A stretch of 64,000 bases of DNA. Origin: Lachnospiraceae bacterium MD308. Its GTDB lineage: Bacteria > Bacillota > Clostridia > Lachnospirales > Lachnospiraceae. Shown in pieces: positions 50,721 to 59,108 of the stretch. Positions within the stretch are counted from its first letter, which is position 1; each line of letters begins with the position of its first letter. The notes beneath the pieces are model-generated. The model saw nothing but the letters and a program-made list of their open reading frames with translations. It was not told the origin of the DNA and made no database searches. The position numbers and the translations under genes were made by a program. The DNA lies in contig KE159795.1 in NCBI GenBank assembly GCA_000403475.2, positions 1,054,983 to 1,118,982 of the forward strand, read 5' to 3'.

Positions 50721-50816
50721 GTCTACGAGGAAATTATATAGTATTGAAGAGTAGCGAAAGTGTAGGCACGGAGTAAGAGCGGTGTAGGAAAACGCAAGTT
50801 TCGACACATAAAAAAC

Positions 50817-50852
50817 AAAAAAAATACAGCGGCTGATTTCTCAAACCGCTGT
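50817..50852 (-). terminator. Terminator of the ABC transporter operon
   Basis: ACAGCGG (50826-50832) pairs with CCGCTGT (50846-50852), followed on the minus strand by eight T. It lies 13 bases past the winged-helix gene stop. Confidence 0.9.
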
Positions 50853-50865
50853 TTATATATTGATA

Positions 50866-51318
50866 TTATTCAGCATTCACTTCAAAACAGTATCCAACTT
50901 CACGGACACATTTTATTACGAATGGTGCTTTTGGGATAGTTGCATCCAGTTTATCACGAATATTACGGATATGGCATTTTACAGCATTCTTTTCATTGCC
51001 GATGGCATCCTCATTCCACACTTTATGATATATCTGGTCATATGTAAGAACCCGTCCTTTATTTATCACCAATAGATAAAAAATTTCAAATTCCTTTGTT
51101 GTCAGATTGATTTCATTGCTGTTGCGATATACCTTTCGGCGGTCAGGATAAATATCAAGTCCTGGAAGCGACAGCATCGGCATATTTTTAAGCTGAAGTT
51201 GTTCAAAATTTGGATGCTGATTTAAAACCTGCATTACTTCATCAAATGCTGAACCATCTTGCTCCGTAAACTCTACAATCAGTATCCGTCCGATGCTATC
51301 ACCTCCACTTTCTATCAT
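50866..51318 (-). CDS. Winged-helix regulator without receiver domain
   Basis: A 150-residue protein. I choose ATG 51318 (MIESGGDSIGRILIVEF); the better GGAGGTGAT lies just after it, so a non-standard start a few codons later is possible. The first ~55 residues resemble a worn receiver-like strand-helix (IGRILIVEFTEQDGSAFDEV) without phosphoacceptor Asp pattern. The rest (LPGLDIYPDRRKVYRNSNEI, LTTKEFEIFYLLVINKGRVL, then AVKCHIRNIRDKLD) is an OmpR/PhoB-type DNA-binding domain. It is the last gene of the ABC operon; this family also accompanies mobile elements. Confidence 0.8.
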   Translation of the reverse strand: MIESGGDSIGRILIVEFTEQDGSAFDEVMQVLNQHPNFEQLQLKNMPMLSLPGLDIYPDRRKVYRNSNEINLTTKEFEIFYLLVINKGRVLTYDQIYHKVWNEDAIGNEKNAVKCHIRNIRDKLDATIPKAPFVIKCVREVGYCFEVNAE

Positions 51319-51328
51319 TATTCTTATC

Positions 51329-52075
51329 TTACTCCCATTTGAAATAACGAATCGAAATTCCAAAGCATAATATAGTAATAGCACACATTATCAAAATAGG
51401 CGTTACCACTTCGGTACTCACCGGCAACCCAAGAAAAGTTGCTTTCATAAGCTGTATACCTTGTGTTAATGGAAAGGCACTTACAATTTTCTGCATAATT
51501 CCGGGCATCACCTCAAAAGGAAGTGTAGCTCCTGAAAAAATCAACATTGGGAAATAGAGGATACAAGCAATCATACTTGCTGTTTTCGTGTTTTTGGCTA
51601 TACCACCCACCATGATACCAATACTTAAAGTTGATATAAGCGTAAGAAACCAGCTGCCCAAAAACGCCAACAAATTACCATGTAACCTTACTTCCCAAAA
51701 CGCCACTGCTGCCAAAAACAAGCTAAGCATAGAAGCAATTGAATATAAAACATAAATCGTAAATTCCACTGCTAATAATTTTGTTGGGCTTACAGGCGTA
51801 GCACGAAAACGTTTCAGAATTTTCCGTTCACGATATTCTGATACAACAAGCGGAAGACCCATCAATCCCCCTGCGCAAATTGAAATCGTACAGAGAGCGC
51901 CAAAAGATTGCTCAAGAAAAGTGTATTCCATTCCTTCCGCAGCTGGTTTGGATCCATAAATGAACCCCAGGACAATCAAAACAATAACGGGGATTATGAT
52001 TGCAAAAATAACCATATTCATATTTCTAATATTCAGTTTCAGTTCGTTTTTTAAAAGCGTTTTAAAAGAATTCAT
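51329..52075 (-). CDS. ABC-2 type exporter permease
   Basis: A 248-residue membrane protein with about six helices (near 22-43, 55-76, 100-125, 135-160, 167-187, 220-240). LVVSEYRERKILKRFRATPV and YFPMLIFSGATLPFEVMPGI are typical of ABC-2 drug/antibiotic exporters. It pairs with the ATPase encoded just upstream by a four-base overlap. A truncated close paralogue lies at 57050-57367. The substrate is unknown. Confidence 0.9.
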   Translation of the reverse strand: MNSFKTLLKNELKLNIRNMNMVIFAIIIPVIVLIVLGFIYGSKPAAEGMEYTFLEQSFGALCTISICAGGLMGLPLVVSEYRERKILKRFRATPVSPTKLLAVEFTIYVLYSIASMLSLFLAAVAFWEVRLHGNLLAFLGSWFLTLISTLSIGIMVGGIAKNTKTASMIACILYFPMLIFSGATLPFEVMPGIMQKIVSAFPLTQGIQLMKATFLGLPVSTEVVTPILIMCAITILCFGISIRYFKWE

Positions 52076-52797
52076 TCAGCCTCTGCCTCCTCACCGGAAA
52101 AATAAAGATATGCTTCTTCAAAGTTAGTGCAACCACTTTGCTCTTTGGCCTGGTCTACCGTTCCATAAAACACAGCCTTACCTTTCTTTAAAATACATAT
52201 TTCATCGCAAAGAACCTCTACTTCATCCATAAAATGCGATGTTAGAAAAATTGTTAATCCTTCGTCTTTCAATTTGGACAACATTTTCCATACTTCTCTG
52301 CGAGCTTTTGTATCAAGTCCTGTTGTTAACTCATCCAAAAATACCAGTTCTGGATTCGGAATGAGTGCAAGAACAATAAATAGTTTCTGACGCTGACCGC
52401 CTGAGAGATTCTTTACTTCGGATTTCAGCTTGTCTCCAATTCCAAATTCCCTACATAGCTTTTGCCAATCAGCGGGATTCTTATAGAGGCACGCTGTTTC
52501 TTCACACAGTTCTCCAACTTTAATTTCCGCTTGATAACTGCTTTCCTGAAATTGTACACCCACTTTCTGAAATAAATGAGTCCTATCTTTTTGGGGATCG
52601 TGTTCAAGAATAGAAACTGTACCGGTATCTGCTTTCTTTATTCCCAATACACATTCGATAGTTGTACTTTTACCAGCCCCATTTGCCCCAAGCAGACCGT
52701 AAACTGTACCGGATTTGACTGATAGATTAAGATTATCTATCACTTTCAAATTTCCATAAGATTTTGATAAATGCTCAACTTTAATCGCTTCCTGCAT
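52072..52797 (-). CDS. ABC transporter ATPase
   Basis: A 241-residue ATPase: Walker A GLLGANGAGKSTT, signature LSGGQRQK and Walker B LVFLDELTTGLD, where the usual Pro after the catalytic Glu is Leu. H-loop LTSHFMDEVEVLCDEI. It powers the ABC-2 permease as an exporter, probably for a toxic compound given the MerR-type control. AAAGGAGGTAATTACT precedes ATG 52797. The promoter with a 12-bp palindrome lies 25-60 bases upstream. Confidence 0.93.
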   Translation of the reverse strand: MQEAIKVEHLSKSYGNLKVIDNLNLSVKSGTVYGLLGANGAGKSTTIECVLGIKKADTGTVSILEHDPQKDRTHLFQKVGVQFQESSYQAEIKVGELCEETACLYKNPADWQKLCREFGIGDKLKSEVKNLSGGQRQKLFIVLALIPNPELVFLDELTTGLDTKARREVWKMLSKLKDEGLTIFLTSHFMDEVEVLCDEICILKKGKAVFYGTVDQAKEQSGCTNFEEAYLYFSGEEAEAE

Positions 52798-52822
52798 AGT
52801 AATTACCTCCTTTACAAATAAA

Positions 52823-52854
52823 AGTTTACCACCAATCCTAACATTGGTGGTAAA
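52823..52854 (-). promoter_or_regulatory. MerR-type promoter-operator of the ABC operon
   Basis: A perfect palindrome, TTTACCACCAAT-n6-ATTGGTGGTAAA (52825-52854), overlaps a promoter with -35 TTTACC (52849-52854), a 20-base spacer and -10 TAAACT (52823-52828). Over-long spacers holding a palindrome are the hallmark of promoters that MerR regulators untwist. Confidence 0.75.
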
Positions 52855-52955
52855 GTGGAGGGTTTATAAAGACAAACTTTCATAATATGAACACAAACTC
52901 ATCACAATTCATTCGAAAAACAACAATTCAACTCTGATTTATAACCACGACTTAT

Positions 52956-52978
52956 GCCCCCGCCTCTTAGGCGGGGGC
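52956..52978. repeat. GC-rich perfect hairpin
   Basis: GCCCCCGCC-tctta-GGCGGGGGC, a 9-bp perfect stem in AT-rich surroundings, 14 bases beyond the MerR gene stop. It lacks a T-run on both strands. It may end the MerR transcript, or be a relic of an IS200/IS605-type end or REP-like element. Confidence 0.6.
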
Positions 52979-52991
52979 AACTTAAAGAAAA

Positions 52992-53735
52992 TCAAACTAT
53001 TTCTTTGTTCATTTCATATAACATATCCAGAATAGTCTTTGCATTTTTCTTTGCCTTTGAAAGAGAAAGGATAAGCCTGTCGCAAGCTGAAATAATATCG
53101 TCTGTTTGCTTGGGAATGTTCAATGCATAACGAATATCTGTATTAGGGTTTTGTGATAATTGCCGAAGCATATGCAAAATAGCTTCAAAGGAGTAATTTG
53201 CACACCTCAAAGAACGAATAATTTTCAGACGTTTTATATCATCATCTGTGTAAATTCGATAACCATTTTCTTTGCGTTTTACCGTTAATAGACCATTCAT
53301 TTCCCAATTCCGTAAGGCATCCATTGATATACCCAAGTATTCTGAAACCTCTTTTCGTTTCATAAAAACAGTATTAATGGTTTCTTCACCATGCAAAATG
53401 TTCTGCACTATTTTAATTGCATCTTCCGCATTAAAACACTCTTTATCAATCATATTTATATATTCGTTTGTTAAACGAATTGCCCCTATGTAATCACCGG
53501 TTGCAACAGTCTTTACCGTTTCGACTATTTTCTTTCTCAATCCATTTTGCAAGAGTTCAATCTGAAAGGCAATACGAGCCAGCTGCATTTGACGGATATG
53601 AAGATCTGTAAATATACGATAACCATTTTCGAGGCGTTCCGGTTTGGATATTAACCCCCATTCTTCATACAAGCGAACAGTATTTGGGTGTACTCCGATA
53701 ATACTTGCAACCTCTGAAGTCTTATATATTGTCAT
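52992..53735 (-). CDS. MerR-family regulator with two MerR domains
   Basis: A 247-residue protein starting at ATG 53735 (MTIYKTSEVASIIGVHPNTV) behind AGAGGAATGCTG. Two winged helix-turn-helix halves are clear: residues 1-70 (VRLYEEWGLISKPERLENGY) and about 125-200 (MKRKEVSEYLGISMDALRNW, EMNGLLTVKRKENGYRIYTD), each with the following RIF/RIYTD wing. A helical C-terminus may mediate dimerisation. No obvious cysteine or drug-binding pocket follows, so the inducer is unknown. It probably controls the ABC exporter promoter at 52823-52854. Confidence 0.9.
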   Translation of the reverse strand: MTIYKTSEVASIIGVHPNTVRLYEEWGLISKPERLENGYRIFTDLHIRQMQLARIAFQIELLQNGLRKKIVETVKTVATGDYIGAIRLTNEYINMIDKECFNAEDAIKIVQNILHGEETINTVFMKRKEVSEYLGISMDALRNWEMNGLLTVKRKENGYRIYTDDDIKRLKIIRSLRCANYSFEAILHMLRQLSQNPNTDIRYALNIPKQTDDIISACDRLILSLSKAKKNAKTILDMLYEMNKEIV

Positions 53736-53798
53736 CAGCATTCCTCTATTCTTTAATTATTACACCAAACAAACTATGGTGCTATAATGGATAGTTTT

Positions 53799-53827
53799 AT
53801 TATACCATACTACAAGCACAATATCAA
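53799..53827 (-). promoter_or_regulatory. Promoter of the MerR gene
   Basis: TTGATA (53822-53827), 17 bases, TATAAT (53799-53804), with a TGG extension before the -10. A CACCA/TGGTG inverted repeat (about 53761-53782) lies in the transcript leader and shares ACCA half-sites with the ABC operator, which would fit autoregulation. Confidence 0.75.
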
Positions 53828-53978
53828 CTAAGTTAATTTTATGGAAACTTAGAAATCCTACTTCCCAGATTTATGCGTTTTTACCGAAACCTCCGTTAAT
53901 ATCGTTACTTTAGGTTTCACTTATTAAAAGATTTCTGCAATCTATCTGAAAACTATCCGTATACAACCCATCACAAGC

Positions 53979-54377
53979 TTACAATTTTTCTATCACTTCT
54001 CTGAGATCAGTAATGTACTTGGTCTGTTGCTTTTTCAGATACCCCTTTACAAACAGATTCATAATCGGGTTCTTCACCTGGACTTCTTCTGTAAAAATAA
54101 TCTGCGTACCACCATCGCAGCTCTCAAATATGCCGCTCCAGTGACCTCTCATGTTTTGATTTTCCATATCAAAGCGGTATTCTCGGTATGGCTCTTTTGC
54201 AGTAATCCGAAAATGTGTTACAAATCCATTCCTTGTATATTCATCAAACCGATTTTCATCAATTATTTTAATTTTGGACAAGTCACTCCTCCATTCAAAA
54301 TTCTCATTATTTGTAACAATATCCCAGACTGTTTTACAGTCGCAGGGAAATTGTGCTGTTAGTGTTGAACTTTTCAC
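53979..54377 (-). CDS. SRPBCC-family protein
   Basis: A 132-residue protein. I choose GTG 54377 (VKSSTLTAQFPCDCKTVWDI) behind GGAGGG; ATG 54392 overlaps that site. The START/SRPBCC fold is indicated by FPCDCKTVWDIVTNNENFEW, GHWSGIFESCDGG and TQIIFTEEVQVKNPIMNLFV followed by a long C-terminal helix. Such proteins bind hydrophobic ligands. It is the last of three minus-strand genes with the DUF3795 and GyrI-like genes. Confidence 0.8.
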   Translation of the reverse strand: MKSSTLTAQFPCDCKTVWDIVTNNENFEWRSDLSKIKIIDENRFDEYTRNGFVTHFRITAKEPYREYRFDMENQNMRGHWSGIFESCDGGTQIIFTEEVQVKNPIMNLFVKGYLKKQQTKYITDLREVIEKL

Positions 54378-54405
54378 TGTACGTCCCTCCATTCTTTTTT
54401 GCTGT

Positions 54406-54840
54406 TCAGTTCCATCGTTTGAACACAATAATCTCCGCATCAGCTCCAAAGCCGCTATACTCAGACACCATGAGATATTTCTCATCAGCAATGATCCCAT
54501 AGCACCTGTCGCTGTCCTTTTTATGCAGCTGATTCCCCAAATAAATCTTGTTATCATCCCAAAACTTTACAGTCTGACCGTTGGGAAGGGTATATTCAAT
54601 GTTGGCAAAGGAACCTTTCAGCGCATTCAGCTCTGTTACTTCTTCCATATCCGAAATATGAAGCGAATTGAAAGCCGAAATCAGCTTTCCTTTTAGTTCG
54701 CTTAACTCTGCCTTGCCTTTTTTACAGCATTGTGCAACAAGGCATTCTGCTCCAAAGGGGCGACCTTCTGTTGCCGCACACCCGTTACAAGCGCCGCTTA
54801 ATTCACAGTTCATACAATTAATTCCACAGATAGATTTCAT
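54406..54840 (-). CDS. DUF3795-type cysteine-rich protein
   Basis: A 144-residue protein. The N-terminal SICGINCMNCELSGACNGCA, then CLVAQCCKKGK carries nine cysteines in the DUF3795 pattern, probably binding zinc or an iron-sulfur cluster. The C-terminal half (TLPNGQTVKFWDDNKIYLGN, FGADAEIIVFKRW) is beta-rich. Neighbours suggest a shared small-molecule response; function unknown. Confidence 0.75.
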   Translation of the reverse strand: MKSICGINCMNCELSGACNGCAATEGRPFGAECLVAQCCKKGKAELSELKGKLISAFNSLHISDMEEVTELNALKGSFANIEYTLPNGQTVKFWDDNKIYLGNQLHKKDSDRCYGIIADEKYLMVSEYSGFGADAEIIVFKRWN

Positions 54841-54867
54841 TCTATTTTCCTCCGCAAATTCTCTTTT

Positions 54868-55329
54868 TTACAACTTTCTTATCGGGAAAAACATATATTC
54901 TTTCCCGGTCTGAGGGCACGTAAAATCATGGACGGCTCCGACTAATGCAATGTCATGCTCCTGCAGATATTGTATTACTTCAGGAAAAACGCCGTCATTT
55001 TCACGTTCCGCATAGATATACTCATAGCCGGGAATCACCCATTTTGTCCAGCCAGCGGAGGCTTCTGCGTCCTCATTGCACTCTACTCCCGCAAGATAAA
55101 GCCCTTTACTGAAGTCTTCCCAAGGCCGGAAGGATCGGGAGAAATCGGACATTGCGCCCCATATCCCGTTGATGTTCCCGTTTTCGTCTTTCTTTGCCAG
55201 ATGCGAAACTTCTCCAAAATGGGAATTGGCATCGTCCCACAGCTTTTGAATAAAGTCCTCTCCGTCCGATGTTGAACCCTCTTTTCCAATTACGACAAAG
55301 GACTCTTTTTTGCATTTTTTGATTTTCAT
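54868..55329 (-). CDS. GyrI-like effector-binding protein
   Basis: A 153-residue protein of the GyrI-like small-molecule-binding superfamily: VVIGKEGSTSDGEDFIQKLW, IWGAMSDFSRSFRPWEDFSK and WVIPGYEYIYAERENDGVFP. These domains bind cationic or aromatic drugs. It is the first gene of the group 55329-53979. The start ATG 55329 has GAAAGGAATGAC upstream. Confidence 0.85.
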   Translation of the reverse strand: MKIKKCKKESFVVIGKEGSTSDGEDFIQKLWDDANSHFGEVSHLAKKDENGNINGIWGAMSDFSRSFRPWEDFSKGLYLAGVECNEDAEASAGWTKWVIPGYEYIYAERENDGVFPEVIQYLQEHDIALVGAVHDFTCPQTGKEYMFFPIRKL

Positions 55330-55634
55330 TGATTTGTCATTCCTTTCGCTTTATATTTCAATCCCGCAGTTACATTACAACGATCTTTCGAACAGTATTC
55401 GAAATTCCGATCATCAGCTTAGTACTGATATTTTCACTTGCCGCCGTTGGTCACCAATTTGTTTTCTGGCAGTCTTTCAGGCTAAAGGATCAGAACACTG
55501 CTTCTTTACGACTCGCACTTTTTGCATATCGAATTATTACATCACAATCAAGCAAAGTAATCGCTCCAAAGACAGCTGCCGTAGCAGTAAATTTATAATG
55601 TTATGTAAATTATTCATGATCAATCACTTTATTC

Positions 55635-55793
55635 TTAAGAGTTTTTATTCCTGTTATTAAAACCTGCAATGAATATCCGTTCCATATCGTATTTTTCATC
55701 AATAGCCAGACATAACGCTTGCCAAACTTCAAGCAAGGATTGTCCAAGCAATTCAGTCATAGTTGAATGAGATGGTATATTTTTAAGCATCAT
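55635..55793 (-). pseudogene. Truncated DUF3788-like gene start
   Basis: A 52-residue frame, MMLKNIPSHSTMTELLGQSL then LEVWQALCLAIDEKYDMERI, behind GAGGAAT. The W-x-x-LC-x-x-I-x-EKYDME pattern resembles the N-terminal part of DUF3788 proteins, which run to about 130-140 residues; here the frame ends after NNRNKNS. It is probably a gene cut by a deletion. The rest of 55330-55634 shows broken frames only (for example ATAAVFGAITLLDCDV near 55580-55520). Confidence 0.35.
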
Positions 55794-55837
55794 ATTCCTC
55801 ATCTAAAAATTAGGTTTGTTTATTCGTCCATTATGCA

Positions 55838-56302
55838 TTAGCTGTTTAGAAGTTTTGTCAAATCCTCAATAGAAGCGTCCATTTTCATAGAAACTTCTTC
55901 CATCGTCATACCGGTAGCAAGGAAACGCTTTATCACCATTTTCATATCCTCGCCGACCTCAATGATGTGGCCGTCTAAATCGTAGAACCGGATTACCCGT
56001 TGGCCCCAACTATGCTCGATTACTTCTCCCAGATATTCAATATCCGAGTATTCTTTCAACTTGTTCAGAAAACCGTCAAAGTCCTGTTCCTCAAAGACGA
56101 TTTCCGCATTGTTGGATTTCCTTAATACCTTTTCTTTTGGCAGATCCACAAGCCCGTCAAAATCCTGCTGCAATGCCAGACCGCAGGTAAAAGCAATGTT
56201 TCTGCCATAATCCTGGAACACCTCTAATCCAAACAAATCTTCATAAAATTTTCTCGCAGCGTTAATGTCTGCCACGGATATAAGAGTACAAGTATATTTC
56301 AT
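55838..56302 (-). CDS. Glyoxalase/VOC superfamily protein
   Basis: A 154-residue VOC protein starting at ATG 56302 (MKYTCTLISVADINAARKFY) behind GAGGTGCATAAC. YEDLFGLEVFQDYGRNIAFT, IEHSWGQRVIRFYDLDGHII and EVGEDM form the beta-alpha-beta halves and metal-binding Glu/His pattern. The C-terminal 25 residues (MTMEEVSMKMDASIEDLTKL) are a short extra helix pair. Such proteins give resistance to bleomycin-like or electrophilic compounds, or are glyoxalases; the substrate is unknown. Confidence 0.88.
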   Translation of the reverse strand: MKYTCTLISVADINAARKFYEDLFGLEVFQDYGRNIAFTCGLALQQDFDGLVDLPKEKVLRKSNNAEIVFEEQDFDGFLNKLKEYSDIEYLGEVIEHSWGQRVIRFYDLDGHIIEVGEDMKMVIKRFLATGMTMEEVSMKMDASIEDLTKLLNS

Positions 56303-56383
56303 GTTATGCACCTCGTTTTTATATTTCAGAAGCTAAGAATGTGCATAAAATTACATCATGCGCATACAAAGCTATTTTCAGCC

Positions 56384-56860
56384 TTATTCCGGCTTATTTT
56401 CCTTCTTCCAGCGTTTAAGTGATGGCAAGAAACTCAACAGAGCAGTCCTTGCCTCTTGTTTAGTCAAATTAAGACCATTTGTTCTGTTCCAGTTATCTAA
56501 GTCCATCAAATTATGCTCGACCAATTCTTCTATAGAAAGCTCCTGCACGAATTCTCCCTTCTGGTAACAAAATGTACAGTATTCCTCTGATTTGCTCCCA
56601 TCGCACTCCGTCCCTTTGTCGCTATTCTTTACCAAAATCATTCCACAACTTTGGCACTGGCCGATAAGGAGCCCCAATAAATAATCCACTGACACATCAA
56701 ATGTTTTGGCAATTAACTTCAAAGTGCCAGTATCGGGTATGGTGTCTCCATTTTCCCAGCGGGAAACAGCTTGCCTTGTGACAAACAGCCTTTCTGCAAA
56801 TTCATTTTGAGATAGGTTTAAATATCGTCGCAATTCTAAAATTGCATCCTTTGTTTCCAT
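56384..56860 (-). CDS. XRE-family regulator with C-terminal zinc ribbon
   Basis: A 158-residue protein starting at ATG 56860 (METKDAILELRRYLNLSQNE) behind AGGAGGGATGTATTA. Residues 5-65 are an XRE helix-turn-helix (NEFAERLFVTRQAVSRWENG). Then QCQSCGMILVKNSDKGTECD and YCTFCYQKGEFVQELSIEEL form a two-CxxC zinc ribbon of the kind seen in DUF-type zinc-ribbon proteins. Metal sensing or dimerisation is possible. Target genes are not evident. Confidence 0.85.
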   Translation of the reverse strand: METKDAILELRRYLNLSQNEFAERLFVTRQAVSRWENGDTIPDTGTLKLIAKTFDVSVDYLLGLLIGQCQSCGMILVKNSDKGTECDGSKSEEYCTFCYQKGEFVQELSIEELVEHNLMDLDNWNRTNGLNLTKQEARTALLSFLPSLKRWKKENKPE

Positions 56861-57049
56861 TAATACATCCCTCCTATCTATTATTATACATTCCAATATG
56901 AATGCACACAATCAACCTGTTGTTGCCTCTCTTATGAGCAAAACTGGCGCTGTTTAAAACAGTTCTTGACCATGAGTATATTGCCCTACATTACGCACAT
57001 AGTCAAGTTGAATATCGTTCCAAGACCCAGACGCATTAGTAATTGAGAA

Positions 57050-57367
57050 TTACTCCCATTTAGAACATTTTATTGTGATTCCCGAACTGGTCAAAGCAAC
57101 GCACAGCATTATGATGATTAACAGGCAAAAAGGTTCGACCACCAAGCTGAGGAATGCCGCGTTCATAGGATAGATACCCTGGCTTAAAGGGAATATAATG
57201 ATAGCTTTTTGCATGATCTCCGTCATCACTTTAAAAGGCAGGGTAGTCTTGGAGAAAATCAGCATGGGAAAATGCAGAAGATCGGCGATCACACTTGCGC
57301 TCCTGGCGATGCCACCCATCATCATTCCAATACTCAGTGTAGAAAGCATCAAAGATTGGGGTACCAA
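57050..57367 (-). pseudogene. Truncated ABC-2 permease paralogue
   Basis: A 105-residue frame corresponding to the C-terminal half of the permease at 51329-52075: STLSIGMMMGGIARSASVIA against STLSIGIMVGGIAKNTKTAS, LLHFPMLIFSKTTLPFKVMT against ILYFPMLIFSGATLPFEVMP, and the shared end SGITIKCSKWE/FGISIRYFKWE. The N-terminal half and the ATPase gene are missing; a stop codon precedes it in frame. It is the relic of a second transporter operon. The neighbouring 57368-57610 bases hold no gene I can support. Confidence 0.85.
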
Positions 57368-57610
57368 CGAAGCAAATCAGACTCTCTTTTCTCTCTTAGG
57401 AGGGTTTGCAGGAATGTAATGAACCTTTGGATTATTTTGCATATTTTCTCACCTATCCGTTCTAGACTAATTATCATTAATAGTTTTTCTCAAATAGTGA
57501 TTAGTCCCTGCATCAATCCTGTCAACCACAATAATCCTGTCTACACAACCCTATAATATATCCATTCTGTCAACTCAACTATGCCATTCGATATGTTTCC
57601 TAAGCCTTAA

Positions 57611-57647
57611 TTTTACGGCATTTGACAAGATTGAAAACGCCGTAAAA
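57611..57647. repeat. Perfect 9-bp inverted repeat after RlmD
   Basis: TTTTACGGC (57611-57619) and GCCGTAAAA (57639-57647) with a 19-base loop, about 50 bases past the RlmD stop on its downstream side. It may end or stabilise that operon's transcript; no clear T-run follows. Confidence 0.5.
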
Positions 57648-57696
57648 TCGCACTTAAATGCCACAAATCCCTTGAAATCAAAGTCTTTTCACATAC

Positions 57697-59106
57697 CTAC
57701 TTTTCCACCCGTGACATCAACACGACACACTCAACATGCACCGTATGCGGAAACTGATCCACCGCCCTCCCCCTCACTACTTCATACCCATTCTCCCTCA
57801 GATACTTCACATCTCTCGCCAAAGTAGCCGAATCGCAGCTCACATACACAATCCTCTCCGGCCTCATATCCACCATCGTCTTAAGCAGCGTCTCCTCGCA
57901 CCCTTTCCTCGGCGGGTCCACGACGATCACATCAGCATGAGCCTTCTCCCCACCATGGGTCTTTTCGTATTCTCTATAGTACTCAGGCAGTACTTCCTCC
58001 GCCTTTCCCGCAAAAAATTCAACATTCTCTATTCCATTAATCCTGGCATTATTCCTTGCATCTTCAACAGCCTGGGGCACAATCTCCACGCCATACACCC
58101 GGCATCCTTCTTTCGCCAAAAACAAAGAAATCGTCCCAATCCCGCAATACAGATCCCAGACCGTACCTCCATCTACTCCCGCATACTCCACTGCCAGGCG
58201 ATAAAGCTTCTCCGTCTGCACCGGATTCACCTGATAGAAGGATAACGGAGATATTTGATACTTCACATCTCCGATATAATCCGTGATATACTCCTGTCCC
58301 CAGATGAGCTTTATCTCCTCCCCAAGTATCACGTTTGTCCTGTTTTTATTTACATTCAGCGTAATGCTTGTCATCCCCTCTATCTCCGCCAGACGCTCTG
58401 CCAGCGTTTCACTGTGAGGCAATTGCTCCGCATTCACCACGAGGCAGACCATAATTTCCTTCGTCCGAAACCCGTAACGAATCAGCACATGACGGACAAT
58501 TCCCTCATGCGCTGTCTCATTGTACGGCTTTATTTTATATTCCCTCATAAAGTCAAGAATCAGGTTCAGAATTTTCTCGTTTACCTTCACTCCTAGCGCA
58601 CAGCTTGTATTGGGAATGATGCTGTGTGTGCGGCCGGCGTAGAATCCTGCGATGGGATTCCCCTCTTTATCCTCCCCGACAGGAAACTGCGCTTTGTTCC
58701 GATAGTAAAACGGAGCGCTAAGTGCAGCGCTCTCTTCCATTCCCACAATGGGGTCCATTATGCAATCTAAGAGTTCCTCCGGCACGCCGCCGATGCGTGC
58801 GAGGTTCCCCCTTACCTTTTTTTCTTTAAATTCAAGCTGCTTTTCGTAGGACATCTCCTGTATTTGGCAGCCGCCGCATTTCCTCGCCATAGGGCAGACC
58901 GGAGCCACCCGGTCCGGGGAGGGGCGAAGAATCTTCGCAAGCCTTGCATAACCGTAACTTTTCTTCGCCTTCATAAGCTTTGCCTCTATGATGTCACCAA
59001 TAATGGCATCTTTTACAAATACAGTATAGCCATCTACTTTTCCGATGCCCTCTCCATTTACTCCTATGTCTGTAATCTCTATTTCAAAAATATCATTTTT
59101 CTGCAT
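57697..59106 (-). CDS. rlmD: 23S rRNA (uracil-5-)-methyltransferase RlmD/RumA type
   Basis: A 469-residue protein. An N-terminal TRAM domain (1-58, GVNGEGIGKVDGYTVFVKDA) is followed by the iron-sulfur cysteines in CPMARKCGGCQIQEMSYEKQ and the later TSCALGV. The SAM domain has VWDLYCGIGTISLFLAK, ADVIVVDPPRKGC and the catalytic Cys of YVSCDSATLARD. It methylates a uridine of 23S rRNA (or tRNA, since clostridial members differ). It ends in HVECVVLM without the C-terminal extension found as an orphan at 1846-2152. It lies two bases downstream of yhaM. Confidence 0.92.
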   Translation of the reverse strand: MQKNDIFEIEITDIGVNGEGIGKVDGYTVFVKDAIIGDIIEAKLMKAKKSYGYARLAKILRPSPDRVAPVCPMARKCGGCQIQEMSYEKQLEFKEKKVRGNLARIGGVPEELLDCIMDPIVGMEESAALSAPFYYRNKAQFPVGEDKEGNPIAGFYAGRTHSIIPNTSCALGVKVNEKILNLILDFMREYKIKPYNETAHEGIVRHVLIRYGFRTKEIMVCLVVNAEQLPHSETLAERLAEIEGMTSITLNVNKNRTNVILGEEIKLIWGQEYITDYIGDVKYQISPLSFYQVNPVQTEKLYRLAVEYAGVDGGTVWDLYCGIGTISLFLAKEGCRVYGVEIVPQAVEDARNNARINGIENVEFFAGKAEEVLPEYYREYEKTHGGEKAHADVIVVDPPRKGCEETLLKTMVDMRPERIVYVSCDSATLARDVKYLRENGYEVVRGRAVDQFPHTVHVECVVLMSRVEK

Positions 59107-59108
59107 AT

